The position numbers were made by a program, and so were the translations under genes. The notes below the pieces were generated by a model. The model was not told the origin of the DNA. It was given only the letters and a program-made list of their open reading frames with translations, and searched no databases. This document shows, in pieces, positions 43,772-53,537 of a stretch of DNA of 64,000 nt (position 1 is the first letter of the stretch; the number at the start of each line of letters is the position of its first letter). Source of the DNA: an uncultured Roseobacter sp. (GTDB lineage Bacteria; Pseudomonadota; Alphaproteobacteria; Rhodobacterales; Rhodobacteraceae); assembly GCF_947496515.1 (NCBI RefSeq), contig NZ_CANMDB010000015.1, forward strand, positions 1 to 64,000. The letters are read 5' to 3'.

Positions 43772-44752
43772 ATGCGAAGGACACTTCTGGCGACGACATT
43801 GCTGATGGCAGGTCCGGCACTGGCCGAGACGCCCGTGCTGACGGTCTATGCGGGTGACTACTTTACTTCCGAGTGGGGTCCCGGCCCGCGGATCGAAGAA
43901 GGGTTCGAGGCAATCTGCGACTGTGATCTGCAGTTCTCCACCGGCGATCTGTTGCCGCGGCTCATGCTGGAGGGCGCGCGGACCAAGGCGGATGTGGTGA
44001 TCGGGCTGACATCGGACGTGACCGCGCGCGCACGCGCGACGGGGCTTTTCGCGCCGCACGGTCAGGACAACGGCGCTCTGACCCTGCCCATCGACTGGAC
44101 CGACGACACGTTTCTGCCGTTCAACTACGGGCACACGGCCTTCATCTATAACGAAACCTTGATGGACACGCCGCCTGCCAGTTTCGATGCGCTGTTGGCG
44201 ATGCCGGATGACATCAAGATCGTCATTCAGGATCCGCGCACCTCGATTTCCGGTCTGGCGCTGTTGCTCTGGGTCGATGCGGTCTACGGCGAGGATGCAG
44301 GCGCCGTGTGGGAGCAGCTTGCCCCCAAGATCCTCACCGTGACCAAGGACTGGTCGTCGAGCTACGGCATGTTCACCGATGGCGAGGTCGATATGGTGCT
44401 GAGCTACACCACCTCGCCCGCCTATCACATGTTTGCCGAGGACGATTTCACCAAAAAGGCCGCGATCTTCCCCGAGGGCCATTACTTCATGACGGAGACG
44501 GTCGCCAAGCTCTCGCGCACGGAGGTGCCGGAGCTCGCGGATGCTTTCCTGGCGTATGTGCTGAGCGAGGATTTCCAGCGGATGATCCCCACGGCCAACT
44601 GGTCTTTGCCGTCCGCCTTGCCGGAGCAGGACTGGCCCGAGGGGTGGTCCGATCTGCCCTTGCCCGAGGCAGTCCTGTTTTACGACGAAGATGAAGCGGA
44701 GGCCCGCAAGGCCGAGGCGATCGAGACATGGCGCCGCGCGCTCAGCCAGTAG
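43772..44752 (+). CDS. thiB: Thiamine-binding periplasmic protein ThiB
   Basis: A 326-aa solute-binding protein. The signal peptide covers about residues 1-18 (cleavage after ALA). LTVYAGDYFTSEWGPGP, ADVVIGLTSD and the FNYGHTAFIYNE region fit the ThiB family, which delivers thiamine or its phosphates to ThiPQ. AAAGGA lies 8 nt before ATG 43772. The TPP riboswitch upstream confirms the substrate. Its end overlaps thiP by 25 bp. Confidence 0.95.
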   Translation: MRRTLLATTLLMAGPALAETPVLTVYAGDYFTSEWGPGPRIEEGFEAICDCDLQFSTGDLLPRLMLEGARTKADVVIGLTSDVTARARATGLFAPHGQDNGALTLPIDWTDDTFLPFNYGHTAFIYNETLMDTPPASFDALLAMPDDIKIVIQDPRTSISGLALLLWVDAVYGEDAGAVWEQLAPKILTVTKDWSSSYGMFTDGEVDMVLSYTTSPAYHMFAEDDFTKKAAIFPEGHYFMTETVAKLSRTEVPELADAFLAYVLSEDFQRMIPTANWSLPSALPEQDWPEGWSDLPLPEAVLFYDEDEAEARKAEAIETWRRALSQ

Positions 44753-46284
44753 TCGGCCGCAGCGGTGCTCTCGCGGGCGCGGCGGTGGTCGGGCTCGTGG
44801 TTCTGTCATTCGTCGGGCTCGGGATGCGGGCAGAGGTCGGGCGCGGGCTGGGGCCGGCGGAATGGGCCGCGATCCGGTTCACGGTCGTGCAGGCGGCACT
44901 CTCGGCAGTGTTGTCCGTGGTCTTCGCCATCCCGCTGGCCCGGGCGCTGGCGCGGCGGCGCTTTGCGGGTCGGGGTATCCTGATCACCTTGCTGGGTGCG
45001 CCGTTCATCCTGCCAGTGATCGTTGCGGTGCTGGGCCTGCTGACCGTCTTTGGCCGGAATGGTTGGCTCAACACAGTGCTGGAGGCAGCGGGCCTGCCGG
45101 GGGTCAGTATCTACGGTATCCACGGTGTCGTTCTGGCGCATGTGTTCTTTAACCTGCCACTGGCCACCCGGCTCTTGCTGCAGGGCTGGCAGAGCATCCC
45201 GGCGGAGCGATTTCGCCTTGCAGCACAGCTTGATCTGCCGCCTGCGACCCTGCGCCGGACGTTGGAGTACCCGCTGCTCGTGCAGATCGTACCGGGCGCG
45301 GCGGCGCTGATCTTTGTGATTTGCCTGACCAGCTTTGCGGTCGCGCTGACCTTGGGCGGAGGGCCGCGGGCGACCACCATTGAACTTGCGATCTACCAGG
45401 CATTCCGCTTCGATTTCGATCTGGCGCGTGCCTCCCTGTTGTCACTGGTGCAACTGGCACTGGCGGGCAGTGCGGCACTCATCGCGCTCTGGATCATCCC
45501 GAATTTCCCGCTGACTGCCGGGTTGGACCGTGTCCAGCAGCGGTGGGACGTGCGTGGCGGTGTGCAACGTGCGGGTGATGTTGCCATGATCGCATTGGGC
45601 AGCGGGTTTCTCTTGCTGCCGCTTCTGGCCATTACGCTCGCGGGTCTGCGCGGTTTGCCGCAGATGCCGCCCGGGGTCTGGCTCACCGCGGGAAACTCGC
45701 TCTGGGTTGCGGTGCTGAGCATTGCGGTCCTGTTGCTGATCGCGCTGCCGATGGCCGCGTGGATCGCGACGCGTCGGGCAGGCGGGGCCGAGGCCATCGG
45801 GCTCATTGGCCTGTCCGCCTCGCCGCTGATGATCGGCACGGGCTGGTTTATCCTGATCAACCCCATCGCCGATCCGGTCGCCCTGGCGCTGCCGGTGACG
45901 GCACTGATCAATGCGCTGATGGGGCTGCCGTTCGCACTGCGCATCCTCGTGCCGCAGATGCGCGAGACCTTGCAAAGCTATCACCGGCTGGCCACAACAC
46001 TTGGACTGCGCGGCTGGTCTGCCTGGCGCTGGTTGGTCCTGCCGCGGCTGCGGCCACAGATCGGCTTTGCGGCAGGGCTGACCGGCGCCCTGTCGGTCGG
46101 GGATCTCGGCGTGATCGCCCTCTTCGCGGATCCGGAGCGGGCGACGCTGCCCTTGCAGATGTACCGGTTGATGGGCGCCTACCGGCTGGAGGCTGCGGCA
46201 GGTGCGGCGCTGCTGCTGGTGGCCATGGCGCTGGCGCTTTTCTGGACCTGTGACAGACTGGGGCGGCGCGATGCTGAAGCTTGA
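44728..46284 (+). CDS. thiP: Thiamine ABC transporter permease ThiP
   Basis: A 518-aa membrane protein made of two fused permease domains with about twelve helices. Each half has the EAA loop that contacts the ATPase: ERFRLAAQLDLPPATLRRT in the first and YHRLATTLGLRGWSAWRWL in the second. The fused form is normal for ThiP. It overlaps thiB by 25 bp and thiQ by 14 bp, so the three genes are tightly coupled. Confidence 0.94.
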   Translation: MAPRAQPVVGRSGALAGAAVVGLVVLSFVGLGMRAEVGRGLGPAEWAAIRFTVVQAALSAVLSVVFAIPLARALARRRFAGRGILITLLGAPFILPVIVAVLGLLTVFGRNGWLNTVLEAAGLPGVSIYGIHGVVLAHVFFNLPLATRLLLQGWQSIPAERFRLAAQLDLPPATLRRTLEYPLLVQIVPGAAALIFVICLTSFAVALTLGGGPRATTIELAIYQAFRFDFDLARASLLSLVQLALAGSAALIALWIIPNFPLTAGLDRVQQRWDVRGGVQRAGDVAMIALGSGFLLLPLLAITLAGLRGLPQMPPGVWLTAGNSLWVAVLSIAVLLLIALPMAAWIATRRAGGAEAIGLIGLSASPLMIGTGWFILINPIADPVALALPVTALINALMGLPFALRILVPQMRETLQSYHRLATTLGLRGWSAWRWLVLPRLRPQIGFAAGLTGALSVGDLGVIALFADPERATLPLQMYRLMGAYRLEAAAGAALLLVAMALALFWTCDRLGRRDAEA

Positions 46285-46963
46285 GCGGCTGGAACTGGCG
46301 CAGGGCGATTTCACGCTGCGGGCGGATCTGCATATCGAGGCCGGGCACCGGGTTGCGGTGATCGGGCCGTCGGGGTCGGGCAAGTCGACATTGCTGGCGG
46401 CCATCGGCGGGTTTCTGGCGCCCGTTGGTGGCAGGATCTGCTGGCATGCGACCGACATCACCGATGCGTCGCCGGGCAAGCGCCCCGTTGCGATGCTCTT
46501 TCAGGACAATAATCTCTTTCCGCATCTGAGCATCGACCGCAATGTGGGTTTGGGCATTCGTCCCGATCTGAAGCTGGACGCCAAGGACCGCGCGCGCGTT
46601 GCCGAGGCGCTGGCCCGGGTGGGACTCGCCGGGATGACAGAGCGCAAGCCCGCCGCCTTGTCCGGTGGTCAGCAAAGCCGCGCAGCACTGGCGCGGGTCC
46701 TGGTGCAGAACAGACCTATCCTGCTGCTGGATGAGCCGTTTGCGGCCCTGGGTCCGGCACTGCGACAGGAGATGCTGGATCTGGTCGCCGACCTGACGCG
46801 TGAGACAGGCGCGACCCTTCTGATGGTGACCCACGATCCGCAGGACGCACAGCGGATCGCCGATGACGTGATCTTTGTCGAAGGCGGTTGGGCGGCCCCG
46901 CCCCAGCCTGCGCAGGCGTTGCTGGAGAACCCGCCACCTGCCTTGCGCGCGTATCTGGGATAG
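46271..46963 (+). CDS. thiQ: Thiamine ABC transporter ATPase ThiQ
   Basis: A 230-aa ABC ATPase. Walker A GPSGSGKST, the Q-loop (MLFQDNNLFPHL), the signature LSGGQQSRAALARV, Walker B ILLLDEPFAALGP and the switch His (VTHD) are all present. It powers uptake by ThiBP. It overlaps thiP by 14 bp and ends the riboswitch-controlled unit; the next gene starts 77 bp later. Confidence 0.95.
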   Translation: MLKLERLELAQGDFTLRADLHIEAGHRVAVIGPSGSGKSTLLAAIGGFLAPVGGRICWHATDITDASPGKRPVAMLFQDNNLFPHLSIDRNVGLGIRPDLKLDAKDRARVAEALARVGLAGMTERKPAALSGGQQSRAALARVLVQNRPILLLDEPFAALGPALRQEMLDLVADLTRETGATLLMVTHDPQDAQRIADDVIFVEGGWAAPPQPAQALLENPPPALRAYLG

Positions 46964-47039
46964 GGGCGCGCAGGTGGCGCTTGCCATCGCGCTTTGCGGG
47001 CGGCAAGACTGGGTGTCCGACCGCCAAAAGGCCCATGCC

Positions 47040-47672
47040 ATGCATCCCAATCCCGTTTTTCACACCCAGACCCCCGCCCGGAATATCGCGTTCGCCCGCG
47101 CGCGCAGTTTCGGGATTTTGGCGGTCAGTGCGGAGGCCGCACCGATGCTGTCGCACGTCCCCTTTCTGATTGATGAGCCGGGCGAGACGCTGGCGCTGCA
47201 TCTGCTGCGTTCCAACCCAATCGCCCGCGCTTTGCAGACCGGGCCAGTGCCTGCGCGCATTGCCGTGTCGGGACCTGACAGCTACGTCTCGCCCGATTGG
47301 TATGAGATCCCCGATCAGGTGCCCACGTGGAACTATGTGGCGGTGCATCTGACCGGAACGCTGGAACGACGCCCGGACGCGGAGCTGCATGCGCTGCTGG
47401 ACCGGCAATCGGCGCATTTTGAAACACAACTGCTGCCCAAGACACCCTGGACGACGGACAAGATGTCGGAAGATGTGATGGCGCGGATGATGCGTGCGAT
47501 CGTGCCGTGCCGGATGCGGATCGACGATGTTGAAGGCACGTGGAAGCTCAACCAGAACAAACCAACCGACGTCCGTCTGCGCGCCGCGGATCAGGTCGCA
47601 TCGTCCTGTCAAGGCAGCGAGTGCGCGCAACTGGCCGCCTTGATGCGCGCCGCTGATGGACACGGCGGCTAG
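47040..47672 (+). CDS. PaiB-like FMN-binding protein
   Basis: A 210-aa protein of the PaiB/'FMN-binding negative transcriptional regulator' family, with a split-barrel flavin fold. MHPNPVF, SYVSPDWY, VPTWNYVAVHLTG and the C-terminal KLNQNKP string are characteristic. PaiB in Bacillus affects protease production and sporulation, but most homologues have no known function and are likely flavin-binding enzymes. ATG 47040 gives the typical start. Confidence 0.88.
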   Translation: MHPNPVFHTQTPARNIAFARARSFGILAVSAEAAPMLSHVPFLIDEPGETLALHLLRSNPIARALQTGPVPARIAVSGPDSYVSPDWYEIPDQVPTWNYVAVHLTGTLERRPDAELHALLDRQSAHFETQLLPKTPWTTDKMSEDVMARMMRAIVPCRMRIDDVEGTWKLNQNKPTDVRLRAADQVASSCQGSECAQLAALMRAADGHGG

Positions 47673-47711
47673 CTCTGCTACCGTCAACGGGCCCAGAAAA
47701 GGAAACCGCCT

Positions 47712-48323
47712 GTGAAACTGTTCTACTCCGCCGCGTCCCCTTTTGTCCGCAAGGTGGTGGTGCTGTTGCACGAATTGGGTAAGACCGACGATGTGGCGCT
47801 GGAGGAAGTGCAATCGACCGCCTTTGCCTCTGACGCCGGGCTGGCGGCCAGCAACCCGTTGGCCAAACTGCCTGCGCTGGTGCGCGACAATGGTACGACG
47901 CTCTATGACAGCAGGGTCATCACCGCCTATCTGGATGACCTTTATGAGGGCGGTCTCTACCCCGCCGGTGGTGCCCGCTGGGAAAGTCTGACGCTGGAGG
48001 CAACGGGCGACGGGATCATGGATTGCGCGGTTTCCATGACCTACGAAATCCGGCTGAGGCCCGAGGCGCAGCAATCGCCCGACTGGATCGAGGCACAATG
48101 GGCCAAGATCGATCGCGCCCTGTCGGTCTTGAGCGCGCGCTGGATCAGCCACCTGTCCGGGCCGCTTGATATAGGTCAGATCTCGGTCGGCTGCGCGTTG
48201 TCCTACATCGACTTCCGACACGGCGCGCGAAACTGGCGTCAGGGCAATGAGGCATTGGCCGCCTGGCACGAGCGTTTTGCGGCGCGTTCCTCGATGGGTG
48301 CGACGAAACCGCCCGCGGGATAG
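47712..48323 (+). CDS. Glutathione S-transferase family protein
   Basis: A 203-aa protein with an N-terminal thioredoxin fold (YSAASPFVRKV; Ser rather than Cys at the catalytic position) and the LYDSRVITAYLDDL region with the Asp/Glu-Ser glutathione contact. The C-terminal domain is helical. The start is GTG 47712 with AAGGA upstream. It is separate from the GST at 14104, about 25-30% alike by eye at best. The substrate is unknown. Confidence 0.86.
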   Translation: MKLFYSAASPFVRKVVVLLHELGKTDDVALEEVQSTAFASDAGLAASNPLAKLPALVRDNGTTLYDSRVITAYLDDLYEGGLYPAGGARWESLTLEATGDGIMDCAVSMTYEIRLRPEAQQSPDWIEAQWAKIDRALSVLSARWISHLSGPLDIGQISVGCALSYIDFRHGARNWRQGNEALAAWHERFAARSSMGATKPPAG

Positions 48324-48524
48324 ATTCCCCATACCCGTTAACGAAATGCAGGCAAAATCTGCGTACAAACCGTGAAAATCGTGCAGAAGTGCGACCGTTT
48401 GTGCCTGTTTGATCACTGGACGAGGTGGGAGCAGAACGCTAGGTACAATGCGAGATTGCTGCTGGTCTGCGGCTAATGATGTATTGGTCGGTTATTGTCT
48501 CGACCTTGGAAATGGAGCAAACCT

Positions 48525-49085
48525 GTGTCCCACGCAGAAGATCACGAAGGCACCCGCAGGGATTTCCTGTATTATGCCACGGCAGGCGCCGGTGCTGTCA
48601 CCGTCGGCGCGGCCGTCTGGCCCTTGGTTAATCAAATGAACCCCTCCGCAGATGTTCGGGCGCTGGCCTCGATCCGCGTTGACGTCAGCGGCGTCGGGAC
48701 AGGCTCGCAACTCACCGTGAAATGGTTGGGCAAACCGGTTTTCATCCGCCGGCGGACCGAAGAAGAGATCGCCGCGGCCCGCGAGGTCGAATTGTCGGAC
48801 TTGCCGGATCAAAGCGCGGAGAACGCCAATATCGCGGCAGGATCCGAGGCGGTGGATGCCAACCGCACGCTGGACGAAGCGGGCGAATGGCTCGTGATGA
48901 TGGGTGTGTGTACCCATTTGGGCTGTGTGCCCTTGGGCAATGCCGGTGATTTTGGCGGATGGTTCTGCCCATGCCACGGATCGCACTATGACACCGCAGG
49001 CCGCATCCGCAGGGGGCCTGCCCCCAGCAACCTGCCAGTCCCAACAGCAGAATTCGTGGACGAGACCACGATCAAACTCGGTTAA
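48525..49085 (+). CDS. petA: Rieske iron-sulfur subunit of cytochrome bc1
   Basis: A 186-aa protein. The N-terminus starts [23 protein letters not shown] resembles a twin-arginine motif and the hydrophobic helix that follows anchors the protein. The 2Fe-2S ligands are in CTHLGCVP and CPCHGSHYD. It receives electrons from quinol and passes them to cytochrome c1. The start is GTG 48525, with GGAG 7 nt before it, matching known Rhodobacter Rieske starts. It opens petABC. Confidence 0.97.
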   Translation: MSHAEDHEGTRRDFLYYATAGAGAVTVGAAVWPLVNQMNPSADVRALASIRVDVSGVGTGSQLTVKWLGKPVFIRRRTEEEIAAAREVELSDLPDQSAENANIAAGSEAVDANRTLDEAGEWLVMMGVCTHLGCVPLGNAGDFGGWFCPCHGSHYDTAGRIRRGPAPSNLPVPTAEFVDETTIKLG

Positions 49086-49097
49086 GGGAGAAACTTC

Positions 49098-50441
49098 ATG
49101 TCTGGAATTCCTCACGACCATTACGAACCGACCACGCAAGGCGAAAAGTGGCTCCACCGCCGACTGCCGATCGTTGGTCTGATGTACGACACCTTGATGA
49201 TCCCCACGCCCAAGAACCTGAACTGGATGTGGATCTGGGGCATCGTTCTGACATTCGTTCTCGTCCTGCAGATCATTACCGGGATCGTGCTTGCGATGCA
49301 TTACACCCCGCATGTGGATCACGCCTTCGCCTCCGTCGAGCACATCATGCGGAACGTAAATAGTGGTGCGATGTTGCGCTATCTGCACATGAACGGCGCG
49401 TCGCTGTTCTTTGTGGCCGTTTACGCGCATATTTTTCGTGGTCTGTATTACGGCTCCTACAAAGCACCACGTGAGGTCACGTGGATCATCGGCATGCTGA
49501 TTTACCTGCTGATGATGGGCACGGCCTTCATGGGTTACGTGCTGCCATGGGGTCAGATGTCCTTCTGGGGTGCAACCGTGATCACTGGTCTGTTTGGTGC
49601 GATCCCCTTCATCGGCGATACCATTCTTGCATGGCTGCAGGGCGGCCCGGCGGTTGATAACGCGCTGCTGAACCGGTTCTTCTCGCTGCACTATCTGATG
49701 CCCTTTATGATCCTTGGTCTGGTGATCGTCCACATCTGGGCGTTTCACACCACGGGCAACAACAACCCAACGGGTGTTGAGGTCCGCCGGACATCCAAGG
49801 AAGAGGCGGAGAAAGATACACTGCCGTTCTGGCCCTACTTCGTGATCAAGGATCTTTTCGCGCTTGCGATTATCCTGGCCGTGTTTTTCGCCGTCGTCGG
49901 GTTCATGCCGAACTACCTCGGTCACCCCGACAACTACGTTGAGGCCAATGCGCTGGTGACACCGGCCCACATCGTGCCGGAGTGGTACTTCCTGCCATTC
50001 TACGCCATTCTGCGGGCCTTTACCGACGAAGTGTGGATTGTGCAGATCGCGTCCTTTGTGACAGGCGGGATTATCGACGCGAAATTCTTCGGCGTGCTGG
50101 CGATGTTCGGCGCGATTGCTGTCATGGCGCTCGCACCCTGGCTTGACACATCGTCGGTCCGGTCCGGCCGTTACCGCCCGATGTTCAAGTGGTGGTTTGC
50201 GCTGCTGGTCGTCGATTTCTTCGTGTTGATGTGGGTCGGTGCGCGTCCGGCGGAGGAGCCTTACAACACCATCTCGTTGATTGCCTCTACCTACTGGTTT
50301 GCTTTCTTCCTCGTCATCCTGCCGCTGCTTGGCGTGATTGAGAAACCGCTGCCACAACCGGCAACGATCGAAGAGGATTTCGCGTCCAAGAAAGGTGCGA
50401 GTTCCGGTGGTGCGGCCCCAGCGGCAGCCCCGGCGGAGTGA
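49098..50441 (+). CDS. petB: Cytochrome b subunit of cytochrome bc1
   Basis: A 447-aa membrane protein with eight helices that binds two b haems and both quinone sites. The N-terminal helix ([18 protein letters not shown]) and [14 protein letters not shown], the PEWY quinol-oxidation motif, are diagnostic. The His ligands lie in helices B and D. It begins 12 bp after petA. The C-terminal tail is Ala- and Pro-rich. Confidence 0.97.
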   Translation: MSGIPHDHYEPTTQGEKWLHRRLPIVGLMYDTLMIPTPKNLNWMWIWGIVLTFVLVLQIITGIVLAMHYTPHVDHAFASVEHIMRNVNSGAMLRYLHMNGASLFFVAVYAHIFRGLYYGSYKAPREVTWIIGMLIYLLMMGTAFMGYVLPWGQMSFWGATVITGLFGAIPFIGDTILAWLQGGPAVDNALLNRFFSLHYLMPFMILGLVIVHIWAFHTTGNNNPTGVEVRRTSKEEAEKDTLPFWPYFVIKDLFALAIILAVFFAVVGFMPNYLGHPDNYVEANALVTPAHIVPEWYFLPFYAILRAFTDEVWIVQIASFVTGGIIDAKFFGVLAMFGAIAVMALAPWLDTSSVRSGRYRPMFKWWFALLVVDFFVLMWVGARPAEEPYNTISLIASTYWFAFFLVILPLLGVIEKPLPQPATIEEDFASKKGASSGGAAPAAAPAE

Positions 50442-50452
50442 AGGAAATGAAT

Positions 50453-51244
50453 ATGTTCAGAAAACTAGCCATCGCGGCGACTGCCACCCTGGCCTTGTCT
50501 TCCGGCAGCGCATTTGCTGCCGGAGCCTATGACACCCATATCGAGGACTTCGACTTTTCCTTCGAAGGACCATTTGGCACCTACGATCAGAACCAATTGC
50601 AGCGCGGCCTGCAGGTCTACACGGAGATCTGCTCAGCCTGCCACGGTATGAAGTTTGTGCCGATCCGGTCCCTCGCCGAAGATGGTGGACCCGCTCTGCC
50701 GGAAGATCAGGTGCGGGCCTACGCTGAAAACTACGAAGTGTTCGACCCGGAGCTTGATGATTTTCGTGCGGCGACGCCCAACGATCATTTCCCCGAATCG
50801 AGCCTTGAGAATGCGCCCGACCTCAGCCTCATGGCCAAGGCCCGCGCTGGTTTCCATGGCCCTGCGGGACTGGGCATCAATCAGTTCTTCAAAGGTATTG
50901 GCGGACCGGAGTATATCGCGTCACTGCTGACCGGCTATACTGGCGAGGAAAAGGAAGAGGCGGGCGTGATCCTGTATGAGAACACCGCATTCCCCGGCGG
51001 CTGGATCGCGATGGCACCACCCCTCTACGGGGATGATGTCGAATACGCGGACGGTCACGAAGCGAGCCTGGAACACGTCTCTGAAGATGTCTCCGCTTTC
51101 CTGATGTGGACCGCCGAGCCAAAGATGATGGCTCGCAAGCAAGCGGGCTTCGTTGGCGTTGTCTTCCTCACGTTGTTGTCGGTTCTGCTTTACCTGACCA
51201 ACAAGCGCCTGTGGGCGCCGGTCAAAGGAAAAAAGTCCAGCTAG
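50453..51244 (+). CDS. petC: Cytochrome c1 subunit
   Basis: A 263-aa c-type cytochrome. The signal peptide covers about residues 1-22 (ends AFA). CSACH in [12 protein letters not shown] binds haem. The C-terminal helix ([16 protein letters not shown]) anchors it, with KRLW after it on the cytoplasmic side. I use ATG 50453 because AAGGA ends 7 nt before it; ATG 50447 and GTG 50438 are too close to that site. It closes the petABC operon, which is followed by a strong hairpin. Confidence 0.96.
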   Translation: MFRKLAIAATATLALSSGSAFAAGAYDTHIEDFDFSFEGPFGTYDQNQLQRGLQVYTEICSACHGMKFVPIRSLAEDGGPALPEDQVRAYAENYEVFDPELDDFRAATPNDHFPESSLENAPDLSLMAKARAGFHGPAGLGINQFFKGIGGPEYIASLLTGYTGEEKEEAGVILYENTAFPGGWIAMAPPLYGDDVEYADGHEASLEHVSEDVSAFLMWTAEPKMMARKQAGFVGVVFLTLLSVLLYLTNKRLWAPVKGKKSS

Positions 51245-51273
51245 CACCAGCTTTCTTGATCGGCTGATCTAAA

Positions 51274-51305
51274 AAGCCCCCTGTGCGGTCCCGCACGGGG
51301 GGCTT
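51274..51305 (+). terminator. Terminator of petABC
   Basis: A 14-bp stem (AAGCCCCCTGTGCG with CGCACGGGGGGCTT, one G-U) and a 4-nt loop, 30 bp after the petC stop. The T-tract is short. Confidence 0.8.
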
Positions 51306-51478
51306 CCCGTCTGCGCCTCTGGAAGAGGCTAATGACAGACTCTGGGGAGAGTCAAAATCAGGGGTCCGAGGTGTCGTCGCTACTGGGATGAAGTTCACCC
51401 GTTCACTACGATCTCTTATCCGTCCTGTACCTAAAATCTGCTTACCAGCTACGTCGCCCGGGTATAGGGCGCCACTCA

Positions 51479-51646
51479 CTACCACTCACCGTTAATGCCG
51501 TATTGATACCGGCGAAGCCTCATCGCTTCTGTGAACTGGATCACATTGGAACGTTTTTCTGCATGATGCGGGAGCTTTCTTTTCAGTCGCAGATCACCTA
51601 GCTGGATATGCGCAATGACTGCCTTCACCTGAATGCTTAACATCAT
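51479..51646 (-). CDS. Doubtful small ORF (55 aa or more)
   Basis: From ATG 51646, with GGAGG 9 nt upstream, the frame codes for 55 residues (start MMLSIQVKAVIAHIQLGDLR). The open frame reaches back to 51886 with no better start, and the extra part also looks protein-like (GLIVLEAQSILESIKQVSHH), so the real gene could be longer. The perfect CRP-type palindrome at 51797-51812 lies 150 bp upstream of the short start. I recognise no family. Confidence 0.35.
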   Translation of the reverse strand: MMLSIQVKAVIAHIQLGDLRLKRKLPHHAEKRSNVIQFTEAMRLRRYQYGINGEW

Positions 51647-51796
51647 CAGTCCCGCCTCCGTTTTACAGTGATGGCTCACCTGCTTGATGCTTTCGAGTAT
51701 GCTTTGCGCCTCAAGAACGATGAGGCCGGCAAGACACCTGAATGTCAGCCAAGCTGAACCAACCTCGTCAGATTGGGTGCAGATACGGCCCGTGTC

Positions 51797-51812
51797 TGTG
51801 ACTTTGGTCACA
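51797..51812. promoter_or_regulatory. Perfect CRP-consensus palindrome
   Basis: TGTGA-CTTTGG-TCACA matches all ten informative bases of the CRP consensus. It lies in the scar 1.7 kb from the CRP-family gene and upstream of the doubtful minus-strand ORF. No promoter elements are clear, so it may be a leftover or a decoy site. Confidence 0.5.
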
Positions 51813-52368
51813 TCACGTCTTGAAGGCACGCGTCGATCCAAGACGTCAAAGTGGTGTAGCCGTTTGTGTTGCTTGGGTTGGGGCAACGCGCGGCAAACCG
51901 TCAGGCGCTGTTAATAACGTAAAAAGTCACCCGGCTCCTTAAAGCCCGCGAAGTGCCTTATGTTTTGTTTTCTTGGTCTGGCGATTGTGTTGGCCTCTGG
52001 CAGCTCGCGAGAGATACCATTCTGGCCAGACGATCCTAACTGGCTGAATGAATTGTCGCTGTAGCGAGGCGCAGGGTGTCCGCAATCGTGTATGTGGTTC
52101 AAGCTCTGGCAACGATACTCAATGCTACAATTCCTCTCAGCCCGGGAGGCGGTACTTTCACTTCAGTTCAGCGGCGCGCGGCACCTTTCGGTAGAGTAAT
52201 CATCACCGCTGGGGCATTAGCAGTTGATGTTTTGCGAGAATGTGATCGGTCCTATGAGAGCAATAAAATGCTGTAACGCGGAGCGCATCACGCACCACCG
52301 TTGCCCCTTGTCAGACCTGCGTCGTGCTGCCGCCATTCCCTTATCGTACTCAAATTGACGAGGACGGG

Positions 52369-52610
52369 ATGAGACTGCTTGTCGGACGGCATGTATCGTT
52401 GGGCAAGACCGCAAGCTGCTCGATCAGCGAGCGCGGCAAGGTCGTGAGAGAGGCCGGGAAGACCAGCTACTCTGGGGATTTGACGCGCTGGCTGAGCGGA
52501 TTGGCCCAGGCAGGTTCCAGCGGTTCGCGTGGAGGCTGGGCCATTCTCACACTGACTGCACCGTGCTCTTTCAGCGGAACTACGTCGAAGCAGCATGATG
52601 TTGGCAACCG
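52369..52610 (+). pseudogene. IS110-family transposase remnant
   Basis: From ATG 52369 the frame reads MRLLVGRHVSLGKTASCSIS and GKVVREAGK, the N-terminal pattern of IS110 transposases (normally V-G-L-D-V-S). The first catalytic Asp is replaced by His. After LTRWLSGL the homology shifts frame to AVRVEAGPFSH and a stop, where the family has GLEAGPxSxWL, then shifts again to TVLFQRNYVEAA and a stop. No C-terminal domain is found. This is the N-terminal third of a dead element with at least two frameshifts. Confidence 0.75.
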
Positions 52611-52656
52611 AAGCATGTACCCAACGGGCCTTGATCGAACGCCGTGACAGAAACCA

Positions 52657-52685
52657 GGGCGGGTCCAAGCAAAGCTGACCCGCCC
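52657..52685. terminator. Strong hairpin in the scar
   Basis: GGGCGGGTC and GACCCGCCC form a perfect 9-bp stem with an 11-nt loop. No T-tract follows. It could be a terminator or an end of the former element. Confidence 0.45.
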
Positions 52686-53537
52686 AACGGTGTTTATTCG
52701 AACGACTTTCGAAACCATCGTGAACGGTGCTCTACATGACCCTACGAGGTGCAGCATGATGGTAGATGCCGCGCTGTTGTTGGACAAAACCGGCTCCTGC
52801 TGACGGCACTTATGGATCAGCTTGTGTAAACCGCAGGTGATCCGCGGGCTTGGTGCCCAAAGAGCTAAAAACGGTTGCAAGCTTCTCACGGACGCCCTTC
52901 GGAAAGCGCACCAAGCCCCAAAAAAGGCCATCGGCGGATGCGTGGGAGATCAGGACCGTGGCCACCATCAATCTGATCAGAAGACCCGAGCGTCCGGCAA
53001 ACAGCGCCGATTGATCGCCTACAGTACGGGGATGGGGCGGCGTTGGTGGCCGGACATCTGTGTGACCATCGAAGCTGTGCAGGCCAGACAGCTCTTGGGC
53101 TAGTTCTGGTACAACGCGCGGCGGTTCACATCTGACCTCCACCCGGCACTCGGTTGCTGACTGCCGCAGCCACCGAGGCTGAGCTGCCACCTTAATCACA
53201 TCTGCGCTGACAGGTATGATGTGTCAGCCTCTGGCTGGAAACGAAAATTTGATCAGGCTACCCCGTTTTCAGTACTACGCATCCCCTACGTCGATGTGTC
53301 GGACGCTGCGCGGTGCATGTAAAACGACGTTCTCCAGGCAGTGTAGCACACAGAGTTCTTCGCTTTCCCCGTCTGCCTCACATGCCGCAATGCAGGTCGA
53401 TGATCTGACTGTTCAAAGCATTCAGGTTTTCACCGTCAACTTTTACGATGGGTTGCCATCACCCACTTGTCTGCCGTCATCGACTGGTCAGAAGCAGGCC
53501 AGACCGGTCGCCGTCAGGACACCCCTACGGCCGGAGA

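Larger units (their letters stand above)
51306..53537. other. Gene-poor scar between petABC and crp
   Basis: About 2.2 kb of lower GC with only fragmentary frames. It holds a doubtful minus-strand ORF (51479-51646 or longer), a perfect CRP-type palindrome (51797), a decayed IS110 transposase (52369-52610) and a 9-bp hairpin (52657-52685). The overlapping frames from about 52690 to 53530 are not convincing on either strand. It probably grew by transposon insertion and decay. Confidence 0.65.
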
